Shown here in pieces: positions 1-7,448 of a stretch of 32,379 nucleotides of DNA (positions are counted from its first letter, which is position 1; each line of letters begins with the position of its first letter). Where the stretch lies: assembly GCA_944324465.1 (NCBI GenBank), contig CALUWI010000021.1, positions 1 through 32,379 on the forward strand. Direction: 5' to 3'. The notes under the pieces were generated by a model. The model searched no databases and was not told where the DNA came from. It worked only from the letters and a program-made list of their open reading frames with translations. The position numbers were made by a program, and so were the translations under genes. Source of the stretch: an uncultured Mucispirillum sp. GTDB lineage: Bacteria; Chrysiogenota; Deferribacteres; Deferribacterales; Mucispirillaceae.

Positions 1-364
<364 letters not shown>

Positions 365-445
365 AAAACCTAATATTAAGTGGTTATTACTCTATACTCC
401 TTTTACTTAATTCTTATTCAATAAATTTTGCTTATGCGTTGTTGT

Positions 446-502
446 TTTAAAATTTTATTCAGTCATTTACTGACAAGGTAAACTCCTTCATAAAATTTTA
501 AA
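446..502 (+). other. Structured 23S-5S spacer (branched stem)
   Basis: The 193-nt spacer between 23S and 5S has no tRNA. It contains a perfect 13-bp inverted repeat (446-458 with 490-502). The repeat encloses two short hairpins, GTCA-TTTAC-TGAC (462-474) and AAGG-TAAACT-CCTT (475-488). Together they would fold as a three-way junction. I infer a pre-rRNA processing element, since spacer stems are commonly cut by RNase III-type enzymes. Nothing here proves that role. Confidence 0.5.
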
Positions 503-557
503 GCCGCCTAGCCTAACCAAAATTTATAATATAAGATGTTTAAAAGAAATGAAAATT

Positions 558-678
558 GCTTTGGTGGTCTTAGAGGGGAGGTAACACCTGTTCCCATACC
601 GAACACAGCAGTGAAGGGCCCCATCGCCGAATGTACTTAGTGAAGATAACACTTGGGAGACTAGGTCGCCGCCAAAGC
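558..678 (+). rRNA. rrf: 5S ribosomal RNA
   Basis: The gene has typical 5S architecture. Closing stem GCTTTGGTGG (558-567) pairs with CCGCCAAAGC (669-678). Between them lie the conserved CCCATaCCGAACaC block and the CCATCGCCGAATGTA segment. The length, about 121 nt, is normal. It is co-oriented with the 23S and followed at once by a terminator, so it ends the rRNA operon. Confidence 0.97.
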
Positions 679-689
679 TTAAAAATATT

Positions 690-725
690 AAGAGCTGTCT
701 ATATACTAGACAGCTCTTTTTTTTA
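690..725 (+). terminator. rRNA operon intrinsic terminator
   Basis: AGAGCTGTCT (691-700) and AGACAGCTCT (708-717) form a perfect 10-bp stem with a small loop. A run of about eight T follows. It lies 12 nt after the 5S 3' end. Confidence 0.93.
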
Positions 726-730
726 TAACT

Positions 731-790
731 ATTTACTATTATTTAATATCATTTAATATTATTTACTATCATTTTATATTATTTAGCATT
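731..790. repeat. Six-copy 10-bp tandem repeat
   Basis: Six consecutive decamers keep the register ATTTAnTATY: ATTTACTATT, ATTTAATATC, ATTTAATATT, ATTTACTATC, ATTTTATATT, ATTTAGCATT. The period is close to one helical turn and the A/T tracts are phased. The array lies directly behind the rRNA terminator. It may be an intrinsically bent segment or simply a slippage product of AT-rich DNA. Confidence 0.7.
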
Positions 791-810
791 TTATTGATTT
801 GAGTATATGG

Positions 811-937
811 GAGCATGTGCAAAAAAGTCTGTAAAAACAGTTTTCTATAATTAAATATTTACTATCCTGCTCTATGAATAACAGAATAAAATTATTCAGA
901 AGAGCAGGGATTTATTTTTCATATTCCTCACAGGCTC
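811..937 (+). mobile_element. Insertion-sequence remnant or MITE-like element
   Basis: The left edge, 811-835, matches 32304-32328 at 23 of 25 positions. Both copies then resume with AGTTTTCTAT after a short gap that is 10 nt shorter here. The right edge CACAGGCTC (929-937) is the exact reverse complement of GAGCCTGTG, the outermost bases of the copy at 32304. The 127-bp interval therefore looks like both ends of one element with the transposase deleted. The ends resemble IS256-type termini as I recall them, without a search. No target-site duplication is visible, so the element is probably old. Confidence 0.5.
866..918 (+). terminator. Hairpin inside the IS remnant, terminator-like
   Basis: CCTGCTCT (866-873) pairs with AGAGCAGG (901-908). 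A second helix, GAATAA (876-881) with TTATTC (892-897), stacks inside it. The tail after the stem is T-rich but interrupted. It could be a transcription stop left over from the element, or a second stop behind the rRNA operon. Confidence 0.4.
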
Positions 938-1208
938 TTTTAATAAAAACTGACATACATTATATACTCTACAGCAAATCTTTATTATTACTTTGAAATG
1001 TAATTTAACTATCTTAAAATAATCAGCAGGTTTTTGTATTATAAGAAAAATATTTCAATATCATGCTGTAATTATTTGTATTTATATTTAATATTGTTGA
1101 ATAATCAGTAAGTTTTTTCTCTTCACATATAATATTAAGGTTTATTTTAATTAAAAAATTATTTATTACTGTATTTAGTTAGAAAATTACACATATTTTA
1201 ATATCTTA
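938..1208. other. AT-rich intergenic stretch, nothing recognised
   Basis: Between the IS remnant and the promoter of the MORN-type gene I see only AT-rich sequence. There is no open frame with a start and ribosome site, no RNA fold and no convincing terminator. A lone TATAAT at 1128-1133 has no suitably spaced -35 box. Confidence 0.6.
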
Positions 1209-1237
1209 TTGATTTTAAATATATAATAAGATAGAAT
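1209..1237 (+). promoter_or_regulatory. Putative sigma-70 promoter of the MORN-type gene
   Basis: TTGATT (1209-1214), a 17-nt spacer and TAGAAT (1232-1237) make a plausible promoter. The start codon lies about 55 nt beyond the expected transcription start. The leader has a short ACTGT/ACAGT inverted repeat. AT-rich DNA gives many chance matches. Confidence 0.45.
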
Positions 1238-1300
1238 GCTGTGCAGTTAAAATATAGGACTGTTATTATATTAGACAGTTTCTATTAATGGAGATAAATT

Positions 1301-2029
1301 ATGAATAAAGTTTTATTTAGTCTAATACTTATTTTATGCTTTAACACTTTAGCTATTGCTGATGATAATGTAAAAAAAGTATATTATAACAGTGGTAAAT
1401 TAGAGTGTGAATTTCCGCTTAAAAGTGATGTATACCATGGTCCATCTAAATGCTATTATGAAAATGGAAAGGTTAAGCAAGAAGTTACATTTAACAATGG
1501 ATTGGCTGATGGTATTGCTAAGTTTTATTATGAAAGTGGTGCATTAATGGAGGAAACACCATATAAGTATAATTTAAAAAACGGGCTGCAAAAGCAATAT
1601 TATGAAAATGGCAACCTGAAACAAGAAGCTGTCTTTGTTAATGATAAAATAGAAGGGCTTACAAAGTCTTATTATGATAGTGGAGAGTTAAAACAAGAGC
1701 TGGAATTTAAAAATGACATGGCAGAAGGTACAGCAAAAATATATAGTAAAAGCGGCAAATTACAGCAGGAAATCCAGTTCAAGAATGGTATTAGAGATGG
1801 TTTTTCCAAATGGTATCGTGAAGATGGCAGTATGGAAGCAGAAGCTCAATATAAAAATGATAAAAGAAATGGAACAACTATACATTATACAAAAAATGGC
1901 AGAGTTTGGGCAGAAATTGAATATCAAAATGATAAATCTGTCAGTGGAAAATGTAGTGATGGTAGAAAATGGACAAATGCAGAATTATCAAACTGGGATA
2001 GAGGATTAACAGTTTCCTGTGGTAACTAA
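1301..2029 (+). CDS. Secreted MORN-type (YwqK-like) repeat protein
   Basis: A 242-residue protein with a cleavable Sec signal peptide (residues 1-20, cut after AIA) followed by eight tandem repeats of about 23 residues. The repeats follow YYxxGxLxxExxFxNxxxxGxxxx, the MORN_2 pattern seen in proteins annotated as the YwqK-family antitoxin group. The last repeat runs into a short Cys-containing tail (C218 and C240, possibly disulfide-bonded). Start: GGAG at 1290-1293 precedes the ATG. The family label 'antitoxin' comes from Bacillus YwqK; here there is no adjacent toxin and the protein is exported, so I do not infer that role. It more likely acts as a periplasmic or surface scaffold. It is a single-gene unit facing the haem operon. 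Confidence 0.85.
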   Translation: MNKVLFSLILILCFNTLAIADDNVKKVYYNSGKLECEFPLKSDVYHGPSKCYYENGKVKQEVTFNNGLADGIAKFYYESGALMEETPYKYNLKNGLQKQYYENGNLKQEAVFVNDKIEGLTKSYYDSGELKQELEFKNDMAEGTAKIYSKSGKLQQEIQFKNGIRDGFSKWYREDGSMEAEAQYKNDKRNGTTIHYTKNGRVWAEIEYQNDKSVSGKCSDGRKWTNAELSNWDRGLTVSCGN

Positions 2030-2394
2030 GCAGGTATATATTAAATATTTATATTTTCTTAAAATTAGATATGATTTATTAGATAATTACTAAAATTTGT
2101 TTTTAAAAACTTAGTTCTCTCTGCAGAATATAAAGCTGGTATTTCATTATAGATTATAAGAAGTATATATTAATTAAAAAAAATATCAGCTTTTGATTTG
2201 CATATAAATTTTAGATTCTGTATAATTATATTAAACTTATTTTTAGAATATTTTATGTACTTTTAAATACTGCATATTCTGAAAATATTTTATAATATAA
2301 AAGTTTATTTATATTAAATATGGCTGTTTTTATTTATTATAATGAAATAAGATTTTGAAAGTGTAATTTTAAAATTTATGCTTTTATTATAAAT
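2030..2394. other. Convergent intergenic region
   Basis: This AT-rich stretch lies between the converging MORN-type gene and the haem operon. The only structure I see is AAAGCTGGTAT (2132-2142) with ATATCAGCTTT (2183-2193), one wobble pair, a 40-nt loop and a few trailing T. It could be a weak terminator for the MORN-type gene. I find no small gene here. Confidence 0.45.
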
Positions 2395-2431
2395 AAAAAA
2401 GGCAGGGACAATTTTATATGCTGTCTCTGCC
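2395..2431 (-). terminator. Haem operon terminator
   Basis: Read on the minus strand, GGCAGAGACA and TGTCCCTGCC form a 10-bp stem with one wobble pair. A run of six T follows (the A run at 2395-2400 on the plus strand). It lies about 28 nt past the hemB stop codon. Confidence 0.88.
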
Positions 2432-2459
2432 AAAATATTATTATTTATTAAAAATATTG

Positions 2460-3428
2460 TTATTTATTTAATTTTCTAGCTGCATCTTTTGCAAAGTATG
2501 TAATGATTAAATCGCTTCCTGCCCGTTTCATAGAAAGCAGTGTTTCCATAACTACTTTTTCTTCATCTATCCAGCCGTTTTTAGCTGCTGCTTTAATCAT
2601 AGAATATTCGCCAGATACATTATATGATGCAACAGGAACAACACAGCTGTCTTTTACATCTCTGATAATATCAAGATAAGCAAGTGCTGGTTTTACCATA
2701 ATAATATCTGCACCTTCTTCTATATCCTGAAATGCTTCTTTTAATGCTTCACGTCTGTTTGCTGGGTCCATTTGGTATGTTTTTCTGCTGCCAAATGCTG
2801 GAGTAGAATCTGCAGCATCTCTAAATGGTCCATAATAGCCTGATGCATATTTAACTGCATAGCTCATTATAGGTATATTTTCAAAACCGTTGTCATCAAG
2901 CATTGTTCTAATGGCTGCAACTCTGCCATCCATCATATCACTTGGAGCAACCATATCTGCACCTGCTTCTGCATGTGATAATGCTTCTCTTGCAAGCATA
3001 TCAAGTGTGCTGTCGTTATCTACATCGCCATTTACTACATGTCCGCAGTGGCCGTGGCTTGTATATTCGCACATACAAACATCTGTAATAACATATAAAT
3101 CTGTATAATCTTTTATAGCTTTTATGGCTTTTTGAACAATACCATCGCTGCCATAAGCACCGCTTCCTTCTTCATCTTTATGGTTAGGAATACCAAAAAG
3201 TATAACAGATTTAATACCTAAACTTTCTACTTCTTTTGCTTCCTTAATAACTTCATCTATGCTTAAATTATATATTCCTGGCATTGAAGGCACTTCATTT
3301 CTTATGCCTTTTCCTTCGCATACAAATAACGGGTAAATAAAATCATTTACTGAAAGAGTTGTTTCTCTTACCATACTTCTGATATTTTTGCTGGACCTTA
3401 GTCTTCTTGAACGAGTTATTGGAAACAT
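2460..3428 (-). CDS. hemB: Delta-aminolevulinic acid dehydratase (porphobilinogen synthase)
   Basis: HemB condenses two 5-aminolevulinate molecules into porphobilinogen in the cytoplasm (EC 4.2.1.24). The 322-residue length is standard. The Schiff-base lysines are visible at K193 (in [12 protein letters not shown]) and K246 (in IMVKPALAY). The active-site zinc cysteines C118, C120 and C128 lie in [14 protein letters not shown], so this is the zinc-dependent type rather than the magnesium type with Asp replacements. It is the last gene of the haem operon, 16 nt after hemD. GGAG precedes the start. Nothing is missing from the catalytic core. Confidence 0.98.
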   Translation of the reverse strand: MFPITRSRRLRSSKNIRSMVRETTLSVNDFIYPLFVCEGKGIRNEVPSMPGIYNLSIDEVIKEAKEVESLGIKSVILFGIPNHKDEEGSGAYGSDGIVQKAIKAIKDYTDLYVITDVCMCEYTSHGHCGHVVNGDVDNDSTLDMLAREALSHAEAGADMVAPSDMMDGRVAAIRTMLDDNGFENIPIMSYAVKYASGYYGPFRDAADSTPAFGSRKTYQMDPANRREALKEAFQDIEEGADIIMVKPALAYLDIIRDVKDSCVVPVASYNVSGEYSMIKAAAKNGWIDEEKVVMETLLSMKRAGSDLIITYFAKDAARKLNK

Positions 3429-3444
3429 AATATACTCCTTTTTA

Positions 3445-4149
3445 TTATATTATTTCTACCATAGACTCTACAGTAAAATTTTCTGGATATCTGGATTTAA
3501 TACCCTGTTTATCAAGAAAAAGTGCTGTTGTTGTGCCTATGCTTACTATATCTAATAGAGATTTATCTCCATTAAATTGTCTTAAAAATGATTTTGCTGC
3601 ACTTGGCGAGCAAAATGTAACTGTATCTATTTTATTATCTACTATAAAGTTATCAACATATCCATCTGGATATTCTGCAAAATTTGTTTCATAAACTGCC
3701 GGTGTAATTAATTCTGCACCCATTGCATTAAGCTGTTCTACAGGCAGTTCAAGCCTTTTTTCAGCACCTGGAGATAATATTCTGGCATTCTGCAAAGGTA
3801 TAGAATAAATTATCTGCATAGCATTATTTAAGTCATAAACAGTAGGTGTTATATGGCTTGATATTCCTAAAAATACTTCCATAGCATGAGCTGTTTTTTC
3901 GCCAAGAGCAATATATGCTTTGCCGTGAATATTATTATGGTATGGAGCAAAATATTTTACAGCATTAGCACTTGTGAAAAATATTATTTCGTATTCTCCC
4001 GGCTCAATTACAGGGCATAACTGCACTGTTTCAATCATTGGCAGCAGAAAAGGGTAATGACCTTTTGCAGATAATGCATTTACAAAAGTGCCAGACTGTT
4101 CAAACTGCCTTGTAACAAGCACGCGTTTTGGACTGTCAAAAATTTTCAT
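3445..4149 (-). CDS. hemD: Uroporphyrinogen-III synthase
   Basis: HemD closes hydroxymethylbilane into uroporphyrinogen III with inversion of ring D (EC 4.2.1.75). The family is poorly conserved. Its marks here are the N-terminal PKRVLVTRQ strand, the TSANAVKYF segment near residue 60 and the [12 protein letters not shown] segment near 180, all expected for the two-domain HemD fold. The protein has 234 residues, slightly short but within range. It follows hemC by 3 nt, implying translational coupling, and precedes hemB. Position between hemC and hemB makes the call firm despite weak motif conservation. Confidence 0.93.
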   Translation of the reverse strand: MKIFDSPKRVLVTRQFEQSGTFVNALSAKGHYPFLLPMIETVQLCPVIEPGEYEIIFFTSANAVKYFAPYHNNIHGKAYIALGEKTAHAMEVFLGISSHITPTVYDLNNAMQIIYSIPLQNARILSPGAEKRLELPVEQLNAMGAELITPAVYETNFAEYPDGYVDNFIVDNKIDTVTFCSPSAAKSFLRQFNGDKSLLDIVSIGTTTALFLDKQGIKSRYPENFTVESMVEII

Positions 4150-4152
4150 AAA

Positions 4153-5076
4153 CTATGAATATATTTCCTTTAATATTTCATCACCACCAGCATCAAGCAC
4201 CATTTCTGCAAGTTTAATTCCTGCTTCTTCTGGATTAGCTTTATTACCAGTATATTCTTTTGCTATTTTTTTGCTGCCGTCAAGGTTATATATAATACCT
4301 TTTACATATATTTTATCACCCTGCAGTACAGAATGACAGCCTATAGGTATCTGGCAGCCACCTTGTAATTTGCGTAAGAATGCTCTTTCACAAAGAGCTC
4401 TTGTATAGCTGTCTTTATGGCCTATAAAAGATAAAATTTCTTTTATTTCATTATCATTACTTCTTATTTCAATGCCTAATATGCCTTGGCATGATGCAGG
4501 AAGCATTTTGTCAACTGGCAGTATTTCTTTAATATTTTCAGTAACTTCAAGCCTTTTAAGCCCTGCATAAGCAAGAATGATTGCATCATACATTCCGTCA
4601 GTTAATTTCTGCATACGGGTCTGTACATTGCCTCTTAAATCAAGTACTTCTAAATCTGGTCTTAATTCTAAAAGCTGTAGTTTTCTTCTTAAAGATGATG
4701 TACCAACTTTCGCACCTTTTGGAAGTTCATCAAGAGAATTATATTTAATAGATAAAAACGCATCCTGTGGTGCTTCACATTCTGGACTTTCAAAAAGCTC
4801 TAATCCCTCTGGCAGCTCCATTGGCACATCTTTCATGCTGTGTACTGCTATGTCTGCTTTTTTCTCAAGAAGTGCTGTTTCTATTTCTTTTACAAAAAGC
4901 CCTTTGCCGCCTATTTTAGCAAGTGGCACATCTAATATTTTATCGCCCATTGTTTTTATTATTTCAAGCCTGCATGATATATCTTTATGGTGATTTTCTA
5001 TTTCACTTTTAATATATTCTGCCTGCCATAAAGCAAGTTTTGAGCCTCTTGTTGCAATTACCACTTCTTTTTTCAT
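4153..5076 (-). CDS. hemC: Hydroxymethylbilane synthase (porphobilinogen deaminase)
   Basis: HemC polymerises four porphobilinogens on a dipyrromethane cofactor (EC 2.5.1.61). The 307-residue protein shows the N-terminal IATRGSKLALWQA block, the catalytic Asp D83 in HSMKDVP, the arginine-rich GTSSLRRKLQL and LRGNVQTR blocks, and the cofactor-attachment cysteine C241 in LQGGCQIPIG. One oddity is the PASCQGILGIE segment near 193-203, where a glycine is more usual before QG; this adds C196. AGGAGAG lies just upstream of the ATG. It sits 34 nt after hemA. Confidence 0.98.
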   Translation of the reverse strand: MKKEVVIATRGSKLALWQAEYIKSEIENHHKDISCRLEIIKTMGDKILDVPLAKIGGKGLFVKEIETALLEKKADIAVHSMKDVPMELPEGLELFESPECEAPQDAFLSIKYNSLDELPKGAKVGTSSLRRKLQLLELRPDLEVLDLRGNVQTRMQKLTDGMYDAIILAYAGLKRLEVTENIKEILPVDKMLPASCQGILGIEIRSNDNEIKEILSFIGHKDSYTRALCERAFLRKLQGGCQIPIGCHSVLQGDKIYVKGIIYNLDGSKKIAKEYTGNKANPEEAGIKLAEMVLDAGGDEILKEIYS

Positions 5077-5110
5077 CTATCTCTCCTATGGTTATGTCTT
5101 TTTCTACTTA

Positions 5111-6397
5111 TTATTTTTTAAAGATTATATCCATTACTTCTGTTATGGAATATTTGCCGTTATCTGTTGCATGCTCTTTTAAATTCATAAAAGGTTTATG
5201 AAGTATTTTATTTAAAGTAGCAGTTAAAAGATAATTTAAATGTTCTATTTCTTTTTCATCAGTTATTTTAAATTTTTCGCAGTATTTTTGTAATTCTTCG
5301 TTTCTTTTTTCTTCAAAATAAGAACGCATATTTTTAATAACAGGTGTAATTTTTAATGATTCCATCTGTTCATCAAAAGCATAGGCTGCATTATGGACAA
5401 TATCCCATGCTTTTTTAGCTTCTTTTTCTCTTTCTTTTTTATTGGCTTCTACAACATTTTTTAAGTCGTCAATATCGTATATATATGTATTTTCTATTTC
5501 AGCACCTTTTGGGTCAATATCCCTAGGTACAGCAATATCAATAAAGAACATAGGGCGGGAAGGGCGTTTTTTCATTGCTTCTCTAATCATATCAGCAGTA
5601 ACAACAAAATCTGGCGAGCCGGTAGATGAAATAATAATATCTACTTCCGGCAGTTTTTGTGCAAATCTGTCAAAAGTAACTGCATCGCCTGAAAATTCTT
5701 CTGCTAATTTTAGAGCTTTTTCAAAAGTTCTGTTAGTAACTATTATAGAGCCGATATTTGAGCCAACTAAATGTCTTGCTGCAAGTTCGCACATTTCACC
5801 AGCTCCAATAATCATTGCTTTTGCAAGTGATAAATCAGAGAATATTTTTTTAGCCAGTTCAACAGCAGCATAGCTGACAGATACAGGGTTTTCAGATATT
5901 CCTGTAACAGTTCTTACTTTTTTAGCAGTTTTTAAAGTAAATTCAAAAAGTCTGTTTAAAAAGCCGCCCATGCCGTGATTTTCTTTTGATATTTCAAAAG
6001 CATCTTTAATCTGCCCAAAGATTTGCGGCTCACCTAATACAAGGCTGTCAAGACCAGAAGCAACTGCAAAAAGGTGAGTAACAGCTTCTTTGCCTGAAGC
6101 AAAGTAAGTGTATTTTGCTAAATCTTCCACAGCAAGCTGGCAGTTTTGAGCAACAATGCTTAATATTTCGCATTTATCGCATATTGGCGAATGTATATCA
6201 CATTTATCACAAAGATAATTTTTTATAACAAAATAATATTCCACCCTGTTGCAGGTAGATACTAAAAATAGTTCCTGTACACTGTTTTCTGCAAGGAATT
6301 TTTTATAAAGGCCTTCCATTTCATCTTTTTTTATAGCCATACGCTCTCTGACAGTAACAGGAGCAGAATTATGATTTAAACCTAGAACCACTAACAT
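5111..6397 (-). CDS. hemA: Glutamyl-tRNA reductase with an extra four-cysteine segment
   Basis: HemA reduces Glu-tRNA(Glu) to glutamate-1-semialdehyde with NADPH, the committed step of the C5 haem pathway (EC 1.2.1.70). The 428 residues include the N-terminal LGLNHNSAPV block, catalytic C49 in STCNRVEYY, the ASGLDSLVLGEPQI block, the Rossmann GAGEM motif and a C-terminal dimerisation region. Unusual: residues 63-76 carry two CDKC pairs separated by six residues, plus C86. This is where E. coli HemA, as I recall it, has an ordinary helical segment. The pairs could bind zinc or act as a redox switch. GAGG precedes the ATG. It follows the hemX-like gene by 6 nt. Confidence 0.97.
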   Translation of the reverse strand: MLVVLGLNHNSAPVTVRERMAIKKDEMEGLYKKFLAENSVQELFLVSTCNRVEYYFVIKNYLCDKCDIHSPICDKCEILSIVAQNCQLAVEDLAKYTYFASGKEAVTHLFAVASGLDSLVLGEPQIFGQIKDAFEISKENHGMGGFLNRLFEFTLKTAKKVRTVTGISENPVSVSYAAVELAKKIFSDLSLAKAMIIGAGEMCELAARHLVGSNIGSIIVTNRTFEKALKLAEEFSGDAVTFDRFAQKLPEVDIIISSTGSPDFVVTADMIREAMKKRPSRPMFFIDIAVPRDIDPKGAEIENTYIYDIDDLKNVVEANKKEREKEAKKAWDIVHNAAYAFDEQMESLKITPVIKNMRSYFEEKRNEELQKYCEKFKITDEKEIEHLNYLLTATLNKILHKPFMNLKEHATDNGKYSITEVMDIIFKK

Positions 6398-6403
6398 ATT
6401 TAA

Positions 6404-7195
6404 TTACCTCAGCATAAAATTAGCAACGCCAACATAAGTTACTAATATTAAAATAAACCCAATAACTGTCCACTGGGCAGTCTGCTTTGGTGTCATAGGT
6501 CTGCGTTTTTTTAATATCATTAATACTGCATATAAAAACCATGTTAGAATTGAAAATATTATTTTTGCAGATGATAAAATTTCTTCTAAATTATTCTGCA
6601 GCATCCACACAAACCCAAGTGCAGAGCCTATTGTAAAGAAATAAAAACCTATCTGCAAAGATGTATCATTTATACTTGCAATAGTATCAAGAGCAGGAAA
6701 TCTTTGGAAAATAAAACCAAAATTTTTCTTTTTAAGCTGTGCTTCCTGAATAAGATACATAATAGACGCAATAAAAGCTGCCACTAAAAATGTTGTACCG
6801 AGTACAATAAATGGCAGGTGAACATAACGCCATATAGAATCAACTACAGGGTAAGATGGGCTCACATTTGGTGGAAAACATATAGCAACCAGAGATGCAG
6901 CCACCATAAATGGAGAAATAAAAAGCCCTACAAGAGGTCTGTTATATTTTGCATATAATATAAAATATGTAATACCGAATGAAATACATACCATATTCAT
7001 TACATCATATAATGTGGATGTAGGCACAGCACCAGTATTAAAATACCTTAAAGCCATATCTGCAATATTAAAAAGCAGCCCTAAGCCCATAAATATATTA
7101 AAAATGTTGCGGACATTTCTATTGCCCCACAGTAAGAAAAGCATTATATGAATAAATGCAATCATATAAAATATAAGAGAAATGTAGGAAATCAT
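6404..7195 (-). CDS. HemX/CcsA-like integral membrane protein
   Basis: A 263-residue protein with about eight hydrophobic segments. The layout matches the CcsA/ResC/HemX superfamily: a conserved His in RYVHLPFIVLG, then the QRFPALDTIASINDTSLQIGFYFFTIG block. The tryptophan-rich WWD haem-handling motif that follows in true cytochrome c haem lyases is absent; only VWMLQNNLEE remains there. That, and its position just upstream of hemA, argues for the HemX type, which in Bacillus lowers HemA levels, rather than a cytochrome c assembly enzyme. It is first in the haem operon and has a GAGAGG ribosome site. Confidence 0.82.
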   Translation of the reverse strand: MISYISLIFYMIAFIHIMLFLLWGNRNVRNIFNIFMGLGLLFNIADMALRYFNTGAVPTSTLYDVMNMVCISFGITYFILYAKYNRPLVGLFISPFMVAASLVAICFPPNVSPSYPVVDSIWRYVHLPFIVLGTTFLVAAFIASIMYLIQEAQLKKKNFGFIFQRFPALDTIASINDTSLQIGFYFFTIGSALGFVWMLQNNLEEILSSAKIIFSILTWFLYAVLMILKKRRPMTPKQTAQWTVIGFILILVTYVGVANFMLR

Positions 7196-7357
7196 AAAAA
7201 CCTCTCAATCTATTATAAAAAAGCATATTTGCTGTATATTTTTTAAACCATAATATTTATGCTGAATAAATAATTGTTTATATTATTAACCCTATGACTT
7301 TTTAAACCTATAAATAAAGTATATATTACAAATTTAACAAAATTTCTACATATTAAA

Positions 7358-7428
7358 AGAAAATATAATTTTATTCAGACTGTAAAAAAAGTATATTCTT
7401 TTACCAATCTGAAAAAATATAATTTTCT
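7358..7428. repeat. Imperfect inverted repeat with a duplicated AAAATATAATTTT box
   Basis: This lies in the 253-bp gap between the divergent haem operon and MATE gene. Two exact copies of AAAATATAATTTT occur at 7360-7372 and 7414-7426. The surrounding arms (7358-7387 and 7399-7428) are imperfect inverted repeats of about 30 nt. Each box contains a perfect TATAAT, and the second is placed well to be the MATE -10 element. No good -35 box is present. It may be an operator pair or an AT-rich coincidence. Confidence 0.45.
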
Positions 7429-7448
7429 CTTTAAAATATTTTAATAAT

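Noticed and set aside
365-557. tRNA gene in the rRNA spacer
   Set aside because: No cloverleaf, T-loop GTTCRA or acceptor stem can be drawn in the spacer.
811-937. CRISPR-like or riboswitch reading of the structured region after the rRNA operon
   Set aside because: There is no spaced repeat array and no conserved ligand-binding motif; the termini match a mobile element end.
1713-2009. Second open frame inside the MORN-type gene
   Set aside because: It is a frame shadow of the repeat protein with no ribosome site; its apparent repetition comes from the repeat DNA.
1301-2029. Toxin-antitoxin system
   Set aside because: The only support is a family label; there is no adjacent toxin and the protein carries a signal peptide.
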